A stretch of DNA of 64,000 nt from Pleodorina starrii (lineage: Eukaryota > Chlorophyta > Chlorophyceae > Chlamydomonadales > Volvocaceae), in NCBI GenBank assembly GCA_030267565.1, contig BRXU01000015.1, forward strand, positions 2,913,001 to 2,977,000, in the 5' to 3' direction. Below, piece after piece: positions 48,418-61,732 of this stretch. The notes below the pieces were generated by a model. The model had not been told where the DNA came from. It searched no databases and saw only the letters and a program-made list of their open reading frames with translations. The position numbers and the translations under genes were made by a program. Each line of letters begins with the position of its first letter. The first letter of the stretch is position 1.

Positions 48418-49935
48418 CGCAACCGTGCCCTTTGCCGGCTTGGTGGGAGATGCGCACATCCTGTGACGACGCGTAGCGCGTTCTGCTTGATGCTTTCTAA
48501 CCAGGGGAGGCTTGTCTCTGCACGATGTTAAGAGAAAATGAATTTACGAGGCCGGGGCTATTTCTGCGTTCTCGCGTTCTGGATGATGCCTGGCCTGAGC
48601 GCACTAGGCGCTCGGGTCCCTGTCTGGCTGAGACTTTAGTGCTTGAAGCCTTCTCTTGTTGGGCTCATTTGAAATGGCGTGGGCCATGCGGAGCCTCAAA
48701 GTTCTTACGCGCTTAGTATTCAATGTTTTGGTATGCCCTCCCTGTAACGTCTCTTGTGGAAGTTCGCCCCGCCCACGGCTCCATGGTTCAGAGCCCCAGG
48801 AGCGGGGCCACCGGTCCGTCGCAGGAGCTGTCGGGGCAAAAGGTTACTTGTCACAGTTGATGTGCCGCTCTTAGCATCAGGTTATGACAAGTATGGACAG
48901 TTGGGTTTGATCGTTGCACGAACAGCACGAAAATAAACCGCCAGTCCTCTCCTTGCCCGCCAGACACTGGCTCCTCGCGCAACTCAAACCCTGGGGAATC
49001 GGCCCCCGCCCGCCGCCCCCTCATGCCGGGCCCGCTTGGCATGACGGGAAGTAACTGGCAGACAGACACGGCGTATCCGCTCTCGTACTTCATCCCGGTC
49101 GGTCTGGAACCACCCCATTCATTACGAGAGGTTGAGGGTCGGGACGGCGTGGCAGCGCAGGCACTGCTGATGATTGAAGGTTGTCGGCCACAGCGGCGCC
49201 TTTCCTCGTTTGTTCTGCATTACGAAGGCCGGAGCGGCCCTCGGCCTGTCCCAGCTGTGCAAACACCGGTGGAAGGGGGCGCGGGTCTCTCGCTAAGACC
49301 GGTCTTCGCGACCGGCACGTAGACACGCGCCGAACCGCCGTCGTGCAGCGATTCCCTGCGCAGCGATTCCTTACTCTGCGCGCCTGTGCTGCAAGTCGAA
49401 TCCTGAAATGCGTAATTTCCCAATCCTAACCCCTCCCCGTGCCTGAAACGGCATTTGTCCTGTCCCTATCCCTATGCGCCAGACGCCCACAGCCTGCCAG
49501 CCGCAACCCTTTGTGACCCCCTTTCGCGCTTTTGGTGTTTAGACGCGAATGCCAGCACCCAGAGTCCCAGACATCATCAGCAACCGAGCGCCTGCACCCC
49601 AAAACCAACTGGCGGTTGGTAGCTTGGTACCAACCGAATCCAAGCTGTAAATGTAACTGTCCTCCCTCAACAAGAAACACATCAATCCCCGCCGCTGCAT
49701 TCCCCGGTGCCGGAGTGAGCCCTGAGCCTGGACGCTTACTGCGGTGTGAGCCCACATTCGAAGATTCAACCCACTGTAACAAAACCACAACACCCAGTCC
49801 ATGCAACCACACCGCGCCGTGAGCCCGTGACCCTTCCCTGGCGATCAAACTCAACCCGCCCGGGCTAACTAATCTGACCGCCTGGAAGCCGAGTGATGGG
49901 AGTGAAGCCAGCAGACCCCCCTTGAGCGCCCGGCT

Positions 49936-49940
49936 TTACA
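49936..49940 (-). terminator. Putative SBE poly(A) signal TGTAA
   Basis: TTACA on the plus strand is TGTAA on the minus strand. It lies about 100 bases downstream of the branching-enzyme stop codon, a normal distance for volvocine genes. Confidence 0.5.
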
Positions 49941-50037
49941 CAACGAGGAGAAACACCGGGCCGGGTCGGGCCAGCGGACGGCCGGGTGGGTGGCTGGGTT
50001 GGTACAAAATAATACCGCTGGGTAGGTGGCGCCCCTG

Positions 50038-53000
50038 TTACCGAAAGCCCGCCTGCTCGTCGCCGCTGCCCAGGCTCAGTCCGCCGGCGGTCTGGGTTGC
50101 GGCGGGGGCCAGGCCCTGATGGTGGGGGTGGGCGGCGTGTGGGTGTGTGTCCCCGGCCGGGTCCTCCAGCCCTCCTGCGCCCGGCCGCCGCTGCTGCCCC
50201 TGCCCCTCATCCTCTTGCTCGTCCCGTGGCTGCTGCTCCCGCCCCTGCTGCTGCCAGTGTGTGTGCGTGTCTGCATTGTAGTACACGACTGCCGTACGGG
50301 AGGGCGCCAGGACCTGCGTGAGGAGGAGCGGTGCGGGTGGGAGGGGAAATGGGAGCCAGGGCGGGTCTGGGGTCGCAAAACGGATCGTGCTCTATCGCGC
50401 AGCCGCACCTCACCCTCACACCCAACCACCCACAACTGACCCACCGACCCACCCACCCACCCACCCACCCACCCACCCACCCACCCAGCAACCCATCCAC
50501 CCACGTACCCGGATGGAGTGCTCCCGGTCCTTGCTGGTCCCGGCGGGTTCGGGGTCGGAGAAGTGGTCCACGTCGTGCCCCACCTGATTGGTACGGCATG
50601 TCGAGAGAGCGCGCGCGTGTGTGTGTGGGTGTGGGTAAATGTGTGTATGTATGTATGTATGTGTGTACGAGGGGAGCCGCCATCCGCCAGGCAATGGCCG
50701 GGGATGCGGGGAATGGGGGGGCCCCCCGAGGCATGGGGTGACACGTCATGTCCTGCATCGCACCGCGCTGTAGGATCTCCCGTACGCCGGATGGCGACTG
50801 CGGCTGGCGTTACGTCGAGCGGGCCGTGCACGGATCCCATTCGAAATCCCGCCCACCCAGCCACGCGCACTCCCCAAGCCCACACACCAGCCCGCTACGG
50901 TATCGGCCACTTTGCCACTTTTGTTTGCTGGTCGCTTCCCTCAGCCCCCAATCCCCAGTCCAATTCCCTGTCCAAACAGCTAATCGTGCTGCGCCTCCTG
51001 TCGGCTTCTGACCCGCCAGCCCCCTCCGTCTCCATCCCGCCAGAGGCAGGGGTGATGTAAGGCGCCCCCCTCCCTCGCTTCCCCTCCCTCGCTTCCCCTC
51101 CCTCCCCAGCTCCCCCTCCCTCGCTTCCCCTCCCTCGCGCGCTGCCCCTTCCTCCCTCCCTCCCCCTCCCTTCCCCCCCCTCCCCCGCTGCCCCTCCCTC
51201 CCTCCCTCCCTCCCTCCCTCCCTCCCTCCCTCCCTTCCCCCCCCTCCCCCGCTGCCCCTCCCTCCCTCCCTCCCTCCCTCCCTCCCTCCCTCCCTCCCTC
51301 CCTCCCTCCCTCCCTCCCTCCCTCCCTCCCTCCCACCCTCACCCTGCCGCTGCCTCCGAAGTCCCAGGCGTCCGAGTCCAGCGCCACCCGCCACTTGCCC
51401 GGACTGGGCACCGCCACCCGGTGACCCTCCTGGTCGGCGGAGGGGCTCCAATTGAACACGAACACAAGCGGGCCGCGCTCAAACACCAGTACCTGTGTGC
51501 ATCCGGGTGGCGGGTGGGCGCGGGCGGGGCAGAGGGCAGGCTGGGGTAAAAAGAAGATACGGTACCGCAGCGGAGGGACGGCGACGGCGTTAGCGAACGG
51601 ACCCGGTTGGGGGCAATCCCTCTCGCCTGGAGGGAGGAAAGGCAGTGAGCACGTGAAAGGGAAAATAGCAGTGCGTAATGTTCCCGTCTGCAAAAGGACA
51701 GGTGGCCGGGCGCAGGAGGGAGGGTGAGGGGCTAAGGGGGGGAGGGCGAGAGGAGTACCAGTACCGGTGACTTCCGGGCTGCAACCTGTCCATACACATG
51801 CCCATGTTCCCCCCGCAGCCCAGACGAAAAACACACGCACACACGCACGCACGCACGCACGCACACGCACGCACGCACCTGCTGTTGCTCGTCCATGTGG
51901 GTCACCCACTGGTGGCGGGACGAGAGGATGCCGTAGTGCTCGTCCAACCGCATCATGGCGGCATCCCACGCCTGACAGTTGCAGTTGCAATTGCAGTGGG
52001 GGAAAGAAGGAGGGACGGCAGGAAGGCGGGAGAGACGCCCGCTTAGGGACCTATCCCCGTTGGATGTGGATGTGTGTGTGGGGGGGGGGGGCGAGGGCTT
52101 TCCTCTCCCTTTCAGATACACCGCATCGCCCCGGGTGGGGGATTCCTACCGGCCCTGTGGCCCCGGGGGGCCCCACCACCACCAGCACCACCAATCTCGC
52201 TCCACTCGACTCGCGGCCGTATCTGAACAGACCCAGTGGACATCCCAGCACACCCCGGACGCTGCAATTTCGTACGGCACTTGCACTACTTGCCGTACGA
52301 CCTCCTGCCGTACCTACGATCCGTACCTGCAGGAACTTGTACCGCAGGTGGGAGGTGTCAGCCAGCGACCACTGGCGGCGGCAGTAGTGGTGGCTCCAGC
52401 CGTTGCCGTCCCGGGGAAAGTCGATCCACTCCGGGTGGCCAAACTCGTTGCCTGATCGGGCAACAGGAACCGAAAACCGCAGCGGCAGCGGCAGCAGCAG
52501 TAGCGGCACTTGACGGCAGCTGGTGGAGGCAGCTGATGGGGCCCGACCCGCACTCGGAGAACCCACACACACGCATACACACACACAGGGAACACCCAGC
52601 AGCATCTGCAGCCCTCCAGGCCCGCCCTTACCCGGCTCAACGCCACTCCCCCGTCCCCTCAGACCCAGCTGAAAGCCCAGTCACCCAGTCACCCAGTAAC
52701 CCAGTCACCCACCCACCCAGCCACCCACCCATGAAGTTGAGCCATCCCTCGCCCCCCAGGGCCATCGTGACCAGTCGGATCATCTGCAAAGAGGAAGAGG
52801 GAAAGAGGTGAAGAGGGGGAAGAGGGGCAAGAGGGAGCGCAGGGGGGGCTCGGACCACACATCCCTCTCCCCCCATACACACATCCACACAGACGTTGCC
52901 CACGAGCCCCGCTGACAGTCGAATGCCGTCCCCTTCACATCAGATCACACGCCCCACCGCACCGCACAGTATGGCTCTCACTTATGGCTCCCCCGCTGGC

Positions 53001-56000
53001 CTTATGCCTCTCCGACCCGTCTTGCCCTTCCAACACACAAAATTTACACCACACAACCCTACATTTACCCCCCCAAAAAAAAACCTCCCCTCCAGGGTTT
53101 ACCCTGGGTTTACCCCCAAAACCTCGAACCTTACCCCCTGCTCCCGCCCTCCAGAAAACATTACCCCTATTAGAACGCACAGCCAACCCTAGAACCCGCA
53201 CCCGCACCCGACCCCACCTATTTCCCCCATTCCCCCTATTGAAACACATTACCACTCCCCGAACCCGCACCCACCTTGTGCATTGCGATGCCCCGCGCCA
53301 CCACCTGGTTTGGATCCGTGAGGGCGCTCATTCCGTCGTACATCTCGGGACCCATCAGTCGGAACGCGATGGTCTGGTCGCCCACCAGCGCCTGCAGCAC
53401 CACCGGAGAGGAACCAACCAACAACCGTTTCCAACCACCCAATGAATCAACCAACCACCCAACTGTAACTGACAAACTGATCAACTACCGTAACCAACGG
53501 ACGGACCCTGACGGACGCGCGAACGAACGAGCGACTGGAGCCTCATGAGCCGGGCCTCGTTGAGGTCTGGTTGAGGTCTGGTTGGGGTCTGGTACGGGTT
53601 ACCGGAATGCCGGATTACCTTAAATGGATGGCTTTCGTCCTTGAGGGCAGAATTATTGCTCTTAACAGAGGCGCCCAAAGCTGCTTTCACCCCTCCCCCT
53701 CCACACGCGTTGCGTTGGTAAGCTACCACAACACTCCGCACCTCAACCTACAACACCCATCAAACTCCGTTGTTTTACCCCACCACCACCGCCACCAATA
53801 CCACCCGACACATACCGGTACACATACACACACGCCTGCCCCCCGGCCTCCCCACCTGATCATGGCTCTCCGCGTAACCGATGCTCGCCTCCGTGTACCG
53901 CCGATTGCACAGCGCCGTTACCTGTTTGCCGGTATTCGGTTGTTGGTTGGTTGGCGTTTGTTTGTTTGTCAGGTCAGGTCAGGTCAGGGCGGATTCAACC
54001 CCGGGCGCCGGGCGCCAACAATGGAAAGGGGCGCCCTGCATCGTTGCGCCACTGGAATGGGTCTACCCTGGGGAGACAAGAGGAACTCCGCCGTTGGGAG
54101 GTTACGCACGTGTAGGCCGGCGCCCGGACAGCGGGACAGGCCGGAGCTCCTCGGGGGGTTAGGGAGTTCGGCGAGGGCAAAAACACCGGCGTGGAGGGAC
54201 GTAGGCGAGGGAGGCGGGTGTGTGTGTGTGTGTGTGAAAACCTGCTTAACCCCTTCCTCTCTGCCCTGCCCAACCCCCCTCCCCCAAGTGGTGGGGGGAA
54301 GGGGGGCCCTATGGGGCCGGCGGAACTCACGATGTCGTACATGCGCCAATGCTCGTCCCGCGTGTGCTTGAGCAGCTGGATCCACTTGTCAGGGATGGAC
54401 ATGTTGAGGCGCGCGTCGAAGCCCACACCGCCCTCCGAAACCGGCCGGCACAGCGCGGGCATGCCCGACACGTCCTCCGCGATCGTAACCGCCTGGTGGT
54501 TGGCGGTTGGGGGGTTGGCGGTTGGGGGAGTTGGCGCGGGAGCAGGCGGAAGCGTGGAGGGGAGGGGAGGGGCACCGGGTGCGGTGGGAGTCGGGCGGAC
54601 CCAGGCGGGCAGGCGTGTGTGTGTATTGGAGTCGCAGCATTCCGTACATAGACACGGATGCGGCATCAGCGTGTGTTTGTGGGTGAGTGGGGGCTGGGGG
54701 GGAGTAGAGGCTGTGTGTGGTGTGGGGGGGGTGCGGGGGGAAGGGTGCAAGGGGAGTGTAAAGGCGCCAAGCAAGGGGAAACGGAGGTAACAAAGGAGCT
54801 TTGCCTCTCGAGCGCGTCGTTATCAGATGTGATTTGGAAATATGACGTGGGCAAAGCTCCGAAATTACCTCCTAACCCCCCCACCCACCCCCCACTCCCC
54901 CCCCCACACACCACCTGCGGCAGTAGTCGGTGCACCAGTTGGTTGGCTAGCATGAGATACACCACCGCCTCCACATCGGTGGCGGAACCCAGATACTCGT
55001 GATAGGCTCCGCTGAGGAAGGGGGGGAGGAGGAGGAGGAGGGGGGGAGGAGGAGGGGTTATCCACGTATAGGCCGGAGCCCGTGAACGGTTAAAGTAACA
55101 GAAGAAGGCGGGGAGAGGAGAGAGGGAGGGAGGGAGGGAGGGAGGGAGGGAGGGAGGGAGGGAGGGAGGGAGGGAGGGAGGGAGGGAGGGAGGGAGGGAG
55201 GGAGGGAGGGAGGGAGGGAGGGAGGGAGGGAGGGAGGGAGGGAGGGAGGGAGGGAGGGAGGGAGGGAGGGAGGGAGGGAGGGAGGGAGGGAGGGAGGGAG
55301 GGAGGGAGGGAGGGAGGGAGGGAGGGAGGGAGGGAGGGAGGGAGGGAGGGAGGGAGGGAGGGAGGGAGGGAGGGAGGGAGGGAGGGAGGGAGGGAGGGAG
55401 GGAGGGAGGGAGGGAGGGAGGGAGGGAGGGAGGGAGGGAGGGAGGGAGGGAGGGAGGGAGGGAGGGAGGGAGGGAGGGAGGGAGGGAGGGAGGGAGGGAG
55501 GGAGGGAGGGAGGGAGGGAGGGAGGGAGGGAGGGAGGGAGGGAGGGAGGGAGGGAGGGAGGGAGGGAGGGAGGGAGGGAGGGAGGGAGGGAGGGAGGGAG
55601 GGAGGGAGGGAGGGAGGGAGGGAGGGAGGGAGGGAGGGAGGGAGGGAGGGAGGGAGGGAGGGAGGGAGGGAGGGAGGGAGGGAGGGAGGGAGGGAGGGAG
55701 GGAGGGAGGGAGGGAGGGAGGGAGGGAGGGAGGGAGGGAGGGAGGGAGGGAGGGAGGGAGGGAGGGAGGGAGGGAGGGAGGGAGGGAGGGAGGGAGGGAG
55801 GGAGGGAGGGAGGGAGGGAGGGAGGGAGGGAGGGAGGGAGGGAGGGAGGGAGGGAGGGAGGGAGGGAGGGAGGGAGGGAGGGAGGGAGGGAGGGAGGGAG
55901 GGAGGGAGGGAGGGAGGGAGGGAGGGAGGGAGGGAGGGAGGGAGGGAGGGAGGGAGGGAGGGAGGGAGGGAGGGAGGGAGGGAGGGAGGGAGGGAGGGAG

Positions 56001-59000
56001 GGAGGGAGGGAGGGAGGGAGGGAGGGAGGGAGGGAGGGAGGGAGGGAGGGAGGGAGGGAGGGAGGGAGGGAGGGAGGGAGGGAGGGAGGGAGGGAGGGAG
56101 GGAGGGAGGGAGGGAGGGAGGGAGGGAGGGAGGGAGGGAGGGAGGGAGGGAGGGAGGGAGGGAGGGAGGGAGGGAGGGAGGGAGGGAGGGAGGGAGGGAG
56201 GGAGGGAGGGAGGGAGGGAGGGAGGGAGGGAGGGAGGGAGGGAGGGAGGGAGGGAGGGAGGGAGGGAGGGAGGGAGGGAGGGAGGGAGGGAGGGAGGGAG
56301 GGAGGGAGGGAGGGAGGGAGGGAGGGAGGGAGGGAGGGAGGGAGGGAGGGAGGGAGGGAGGGAGGGAGGGAGGGAGGGAGGGAGGGAGGGAGGGAGGGAG
56401 GGAGGGAGGGAGGGAGGGAGGGAGGGAGGGAGGGAGGGAGGGAGGGAGGGAGGGAGGGAGGGAGGGAGGGAGGGAGGGAGGGAGGGAGGGAGGGAGGGAG
56501 GGAGGGAGGGAGGGAGGGAGGGAGGGAGGGAGGGAGGGAGGGAGGGAGGGAGGGAGGGAGGGAGGGAGGGAGGGAGGGAGGGAGGGAGGGAGGGAGGGAG
56601 GGAGGGAGGGAGGGAGGGAGGGAGGGAGGGAGGGAGGGAGGGAGGGAGGGAGGGAGGGAGGGAGGGAGGGAGGGAGGGAGGGAGGGAGGGAGGGAGGGAG
56701 GGAGGGAGGGAGGGAGGGAGGGAGGGAGGGAGGGAGGGAGGGAGGGAGGGAGGGAGGGAGGGAGGGAGGGAGGGAGGAGGGAGGGAGGGAGGGAGGGAGG
56801 GAGGGAGGGAGGGAGGGAGGGAGGGAGGGGGAGGGAGGGAGGGAGGGAGGGAGGGAGGGAGGGAGGGAGGGAGGGAGGGAGGGAGGGAGGGAGGGAGGGA
56901 GGGAGGGAGGGAGGGAGGGAGGGAGGGAGGGAGGGAGGGAGGGAGGGAGGGAGGGAGGGAGGGAGGGAGGGAGGGAGGGAGGGAGGGAGGGAGGGAGGGA
57001 GGGAGGGAGGGAGGGAGGGAGGGAGGGAGGGAGGGAGGGAGGGAGGGAGGGAGGGAGGGAGGGAGGGAGGGAGGGAGGGAGGGAGGGAGGGAGGGAGGGA
57101 GGGAGGGAGGGAGGGAGGGAGGGAGGGAGGGAGGGAGGGAGGGAGGGAGGGAGGGAGGGAGGGAGGGAGGGAGGGAGGGAGGGAGGGAGGGAGGGAGGGA
57201 GGGAGGGAGGGAGGGAGGGAGGGAGGGAGGGAGGGAGGGAGGGAGGGAGGGAGGGAGGGAGGGAGGGAGGGAGGGTGCAGGGGATAGACAGACAGCCGGG
57301 AAAAAAGAACCTGAAGGAGGTCCGTCCGCTGATTGCTGCGGTGAGGAGATTAGGAGGTGAGGAGGTGGGGCGAGGTGTGTTTGCGGAACATGCAAAACAC
57401 ACCTGCAGGCCTGCACCGCTCTTTCTCTCCCGCCCGGCCCCCCACCCCACCCCCCTCGAGAGCGGTGTCTTCGTTTTGCCGGGCCCCCCCCCCGAGAGCC
57501 CAAACGGAAGGCAGCGCGCACCTGAAGGAGGTGTGGATGCCGTGGTGGTGGTACAACATGGACGTCACGCCGTCGAACCTGCGGTGTACGGCGTGTGGTA
57601 CGGCAGCAGGGGCCGGTGGGAGGCGGTGGTGGTGGTGGGGGGGGGAACTGCGAGGAGGCTCTCGATGCGCCGCTTTGCAAAACCCAAATTCAACTCCCAA
57701 CATTCGGGGAATGCCTTCCGGGGGGTGGGGGCGGGGGGGCGGGGTGTGTTGGGATTCCACATGGAGTAGGCAACGGGTTACCACCGAGGTATGTGTGTGT
57801 GTGCGTGTGTGTGTGTGTGTGTACGGCGCAAACACACACATACACACACCCGTGAACTCCCACTCCCGAGCCACGCCAGTATCACCCCCCCCCCCAGTAC
57901 CAATTTCCAGCCCACCTGAAGCCGTCGAAGCGGTACTCGTCCACCCACCACCGCAAGTTGGACAACAGATAGCGGAGGGTCTGCGGGTTAGGGGGGGGGG
58001 CGGGCGGGCAGGGAGGAGGGCACAGGCAGGAGGGAGGGAGGGAGGGAGGTGAGGAGAGCGGATACGGCTGGGAATGAATGAGCATCATACGTTCGGGGGA
58101 AGGGGAGGGAAGGGTTGTTGTGGTTGTGGTTGTGTCAGTGGGCTCTGGGCTGGTTCCTGACTCCGGGAGCGAGAGGGCAGCCAACAACGGGCTATCCAGT
58201 AGCAGCAGCACCGGCATCATCAGCGGTAGCAGCAGGGGGACCTCGGTGCACGCACTGTTGTGGAAGCAACCAGGGCAGCGGAGGCAAGCCTACCCGGGGT
58301 GGGGTGGGGGAAAGGGTGTGAGGAGGAGGACGAGAGGCCCTGCAAGGTGAGATCCCCCGGCGCCAGGTTGCCCGGCCCCGTTGCCGTACCGTGTCGTACC
58401 TCAAAGTTGGCGTAGTTGAGGCAGCGGCTGTCCCACAGGCGGTGGTAGCCCGCCTCACCCTGCCGCCGTCGTCGCCGTCGCCGCAGCCGCCGAGGGGAGG
58501 GGAGGAGGGAGAACGTCCGCGAGAAGGGTAAGGAGAGCCGAGGGGGGGCAGCGAGGTACGAGGCGTTGGCCGCGGGGCGGGGGGAGGGAAGGGGGGGGGA
58601 GGTTCATGTAGCTCGTCACAGCCATCGCGTGCGGCAAAGCTACCGGTACTAGTATTTGTTTACAGTGGGATCCAGAATGACCCCCGGAGCTCTGGGGTAG
58701 AGCCGGGTAAAACCCTAAAACCCTAAAACTCTCGAAACACACACGCACTCTCCCCCTCACCTCCCCACACACTCACACGCACAAACACACACACTCACAC
58801 GCACAAACACACACACACACGCTTTCCCCTTCCCTCCCGGCCCCACCCGCCCTCAACCCGCCCTCAACCCGCCCTCAACCCGCCCTCAACCCGCCCTCAA
58901 GCCCACCTGTTTGAAATAGTTGTCCTGCTCCTTCTGACCCATATCGAATCCCGCCAGCCCATCCTCCGTGTTTTTGGAGATGTGCGAGTGTACGACATCC

Positions 59001-61531
59001 AGCAGCACCAGCAGCCCCCTGCGGTGGGCCTCATCCACCAGGGCCTTATGCGCCCCCGGGTGTGTGTCGTACGTGTCGGTGGAGGAGAGGGGCGAGGGGA
59101 AGGGCGAGGGGAAGGGCGAGGGGAAGGGCGAGGGGGGTGAAGATTCAAGCAATTGGACGGCGCGAGGATGACGTGGCGTGGAGGGCCGAGGTTGATGGGG
59201 TGACGGGGACTCACCGGGTAGGGAAGGGAGGGGAGAGGGCCGTTGCGGAATGACGTCATGCGTGATATCGGTTGTGCATCAGTGATCCGGGGGACCTGAT
59301 CCCTCCCATCCCGGCGGCGGCGGCTCTGCAGCCCCTACACGTGCATCACCTCCGCCTTTACGTGCATCCCCCGCCCCGCTCCTCACCTTGAGCTCCTCCG
59401 GGGTGCCGCTGCGGCTACTGACGGCGAAGGGGTTGGTGACTGCGGGGGCCCCGGGAGTGGGCGGGAGGGAGGGAGGGAAGGCCGGGGCGGGATGGCGGGA
59501 GGGAGGGAGGGGCTGCGATGAGCCGACAGATCGTGGACTGCATCCTGCTTTCCTGCATCCCGCTTCCCGCATTCCGCCAGGTGTTCATCGGATCCCGTAT
59601 CGCAGACCTCAGATCGGGGATCTCGGGATCTTGGATCTCAGATCTCTTACCGTGGTATCCGAAGGATCCGTAGTACGCATGCTCCTGTACGGCCATCAGC
59701 TGGATGGCGTTGTACCCCAGGGCCTGGATCCGGGGTAGTACCTGTGTTGTACGGCAGGATCCAAAAATGGATCGGGGTCACCGTTTTAGATCCCGCCGTC
59801 AAAGCCACGCGTGCACATCTACGGCAGGTACATGCACGTACGGCAATGTCCGTACGGCAGCGTGCTGCTGTCGTACCGTGTCCTTGAACTCGGTGTACGA
59901 CGCCACCTTGGGCTCCTCGCTGCTCATGCCCACGTGGGCCTCGTAGATGCGGAGGGCGGGGGGCGGGGGGGGCCGGGGGTGGACCCACACGTGCTGCTCG
60001 GCGGGGGGAGGGGACCAATACACGCCGTCGTAGCTGGGGGGGGGAGGGCGGGGGGAGCCGATGGGAAGGGGACTGGGGGTTAGAGTGTACGACACTGCAA
60101 AGAGGAAACCCCGGGAAAAAAGAAAGATGACACCGCAGGGGGGCAGGCAGAGTGCAGGCTTGCTGTGTTTGCGTGTGTGTTTGCGTGTTTGTGTGTGTGT
60201 TTGCGTGTTTGCGTGTGTGTTCGCGTGTTTGCGTGTGTGTTTGCGCGTTTGCGTGTGTGTATGTACTGTTGATGTGTATAGGCACTGTTTCAGTGAGTAA
60301 GTGTCGACATGGGGGGAGGGTGGGCGCCGGGTCGGGGGAGGGGTTTAGGCCGATCGCTGCCTTCCCCGCCCCGTGTCGTGGTGTGTCGTGTGTGTGTATG
60401 GCGTCGTTCCCCGCACGCCCCCCCCAAAACCACCCCGCATCGCGACGCGGCGTGTCCCCCACCCCAGGGGGAGCAGTGCTCCTCCGTCCTCCCCTCCCCT
60501 TCCCCTTTCCCTTCTCGGGGGTGAAACCTAAAGCCCTCCAACACTCCCTCCGTCACCGCCCCAATCCCCAACCCCCCACCCCTCCACCCAACCCCCCAGC
60601 TCACCCTGCCCCCATGCGCTTCTCCGCCACCGCCCAGTGTATCCAGGCGGGCAGGCGGTCCATCCACCCACCCCCCGGGTGCTGCAACCGGACCTTGACG
60701 CGGGAGCGGTGTGGGATGGCGGGGTGGCCGTCCACTGGACCATTGGGCAAATTCAGGGTGCGGGTGGGGCAGAGGTTGGGGCTGGGATGATGCAAGAGGG
60801 GGAGAGAGCGCAGGAGGGAGCAAGGGAGCAGGGAGGACGAGTGAGTCCCAGCCGGCATTCCGCCTTTTCCTTTGTGTACAAGCTAGAGTTAACCGCCACC
60901 GCGAACCGCAACCGCCCGCTCGGCCCCAGTCCACATAGCCTCCAATACCCAACCCCTCACAGCATAAGGATATCGTACATTTCCCCCCCACCACCATACC
61001 GCCCACACACACGCACACAACGCACACGCCCACACACACGCCCCTCACTTACCGTCCGGCAGTCGTACGCTCCAGGTGCCCCACTTGTCGCGGCTCATCC
61101 ACACGGGCTGCCAGCCGCTGAAGTCGCCGATCAGCGCCGCCGCCTGAGCCGCTGGGGCCCACTCGCGGTATACGATGGCGCTGTCCTGAGGCAGGGAGGA
61201 GGGAGGCAGGGGGGGGGAGGAGGAGGCAGGGGCAGGGGAGGGCGGGAGGGAGGGGAGGCAGAGGGTGCAGAAAACAGTCCAAGGGAGCCGATCAGCGCCA
61301 CCAGGCCGTATCTACAAACGCAACCGCGATCGCGATCGCAACCGCAACCGCAAGCGCACCACCACCGAAGCTCGTCCCATGGCGCTGCCGTACACCGCAC
61401 ACACACACACACATACATACTCCGTCCACCGCAATGCCGACCGTCGCCTCCCCTCCCCCCCCGCCCCCCCCCATATATATATATCGATATATATATACAT
61501 ATATATATATATATTTGTATATATATATATT

Positions 61532-61573
<42 letters not shown>

Positions 61574-61640
61574 GGGGCTCGTATATATATATATATATAT
61601 ACCGGGGCTCGTATATATATATATATATATACCGGGGCTC

Positions 61641-61732
<92 letters not shown>

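Larger units (their letters stand above)
45885..50037. other. Intergenic region, no gene recognised
   Basis: 4.1 kb between the MYB and SBE stop codons, so both flanking genes end here. It contains the 18-bp repeat array at 48333-48417 and the SBE poly(A) candidate. ORFs are short with no recognisable domain. Confidence 0.55.

Noticed and set aside
48037..48531. 164-codon plus-strand ORF in the MYB-SBE gap
   Set aside because: Overlapped by equally long minus-strand ORFs, it includes the GTGTGCAGCCG repeat and shows no domain.
54666..57680. A 1004-codon minus-strand ORF of repeated PPSLPPSL
   Set aside because: It is the (GGGA)n repeat read in an open frame. It runs through real SBE splice sites and has no non-repeat domain.
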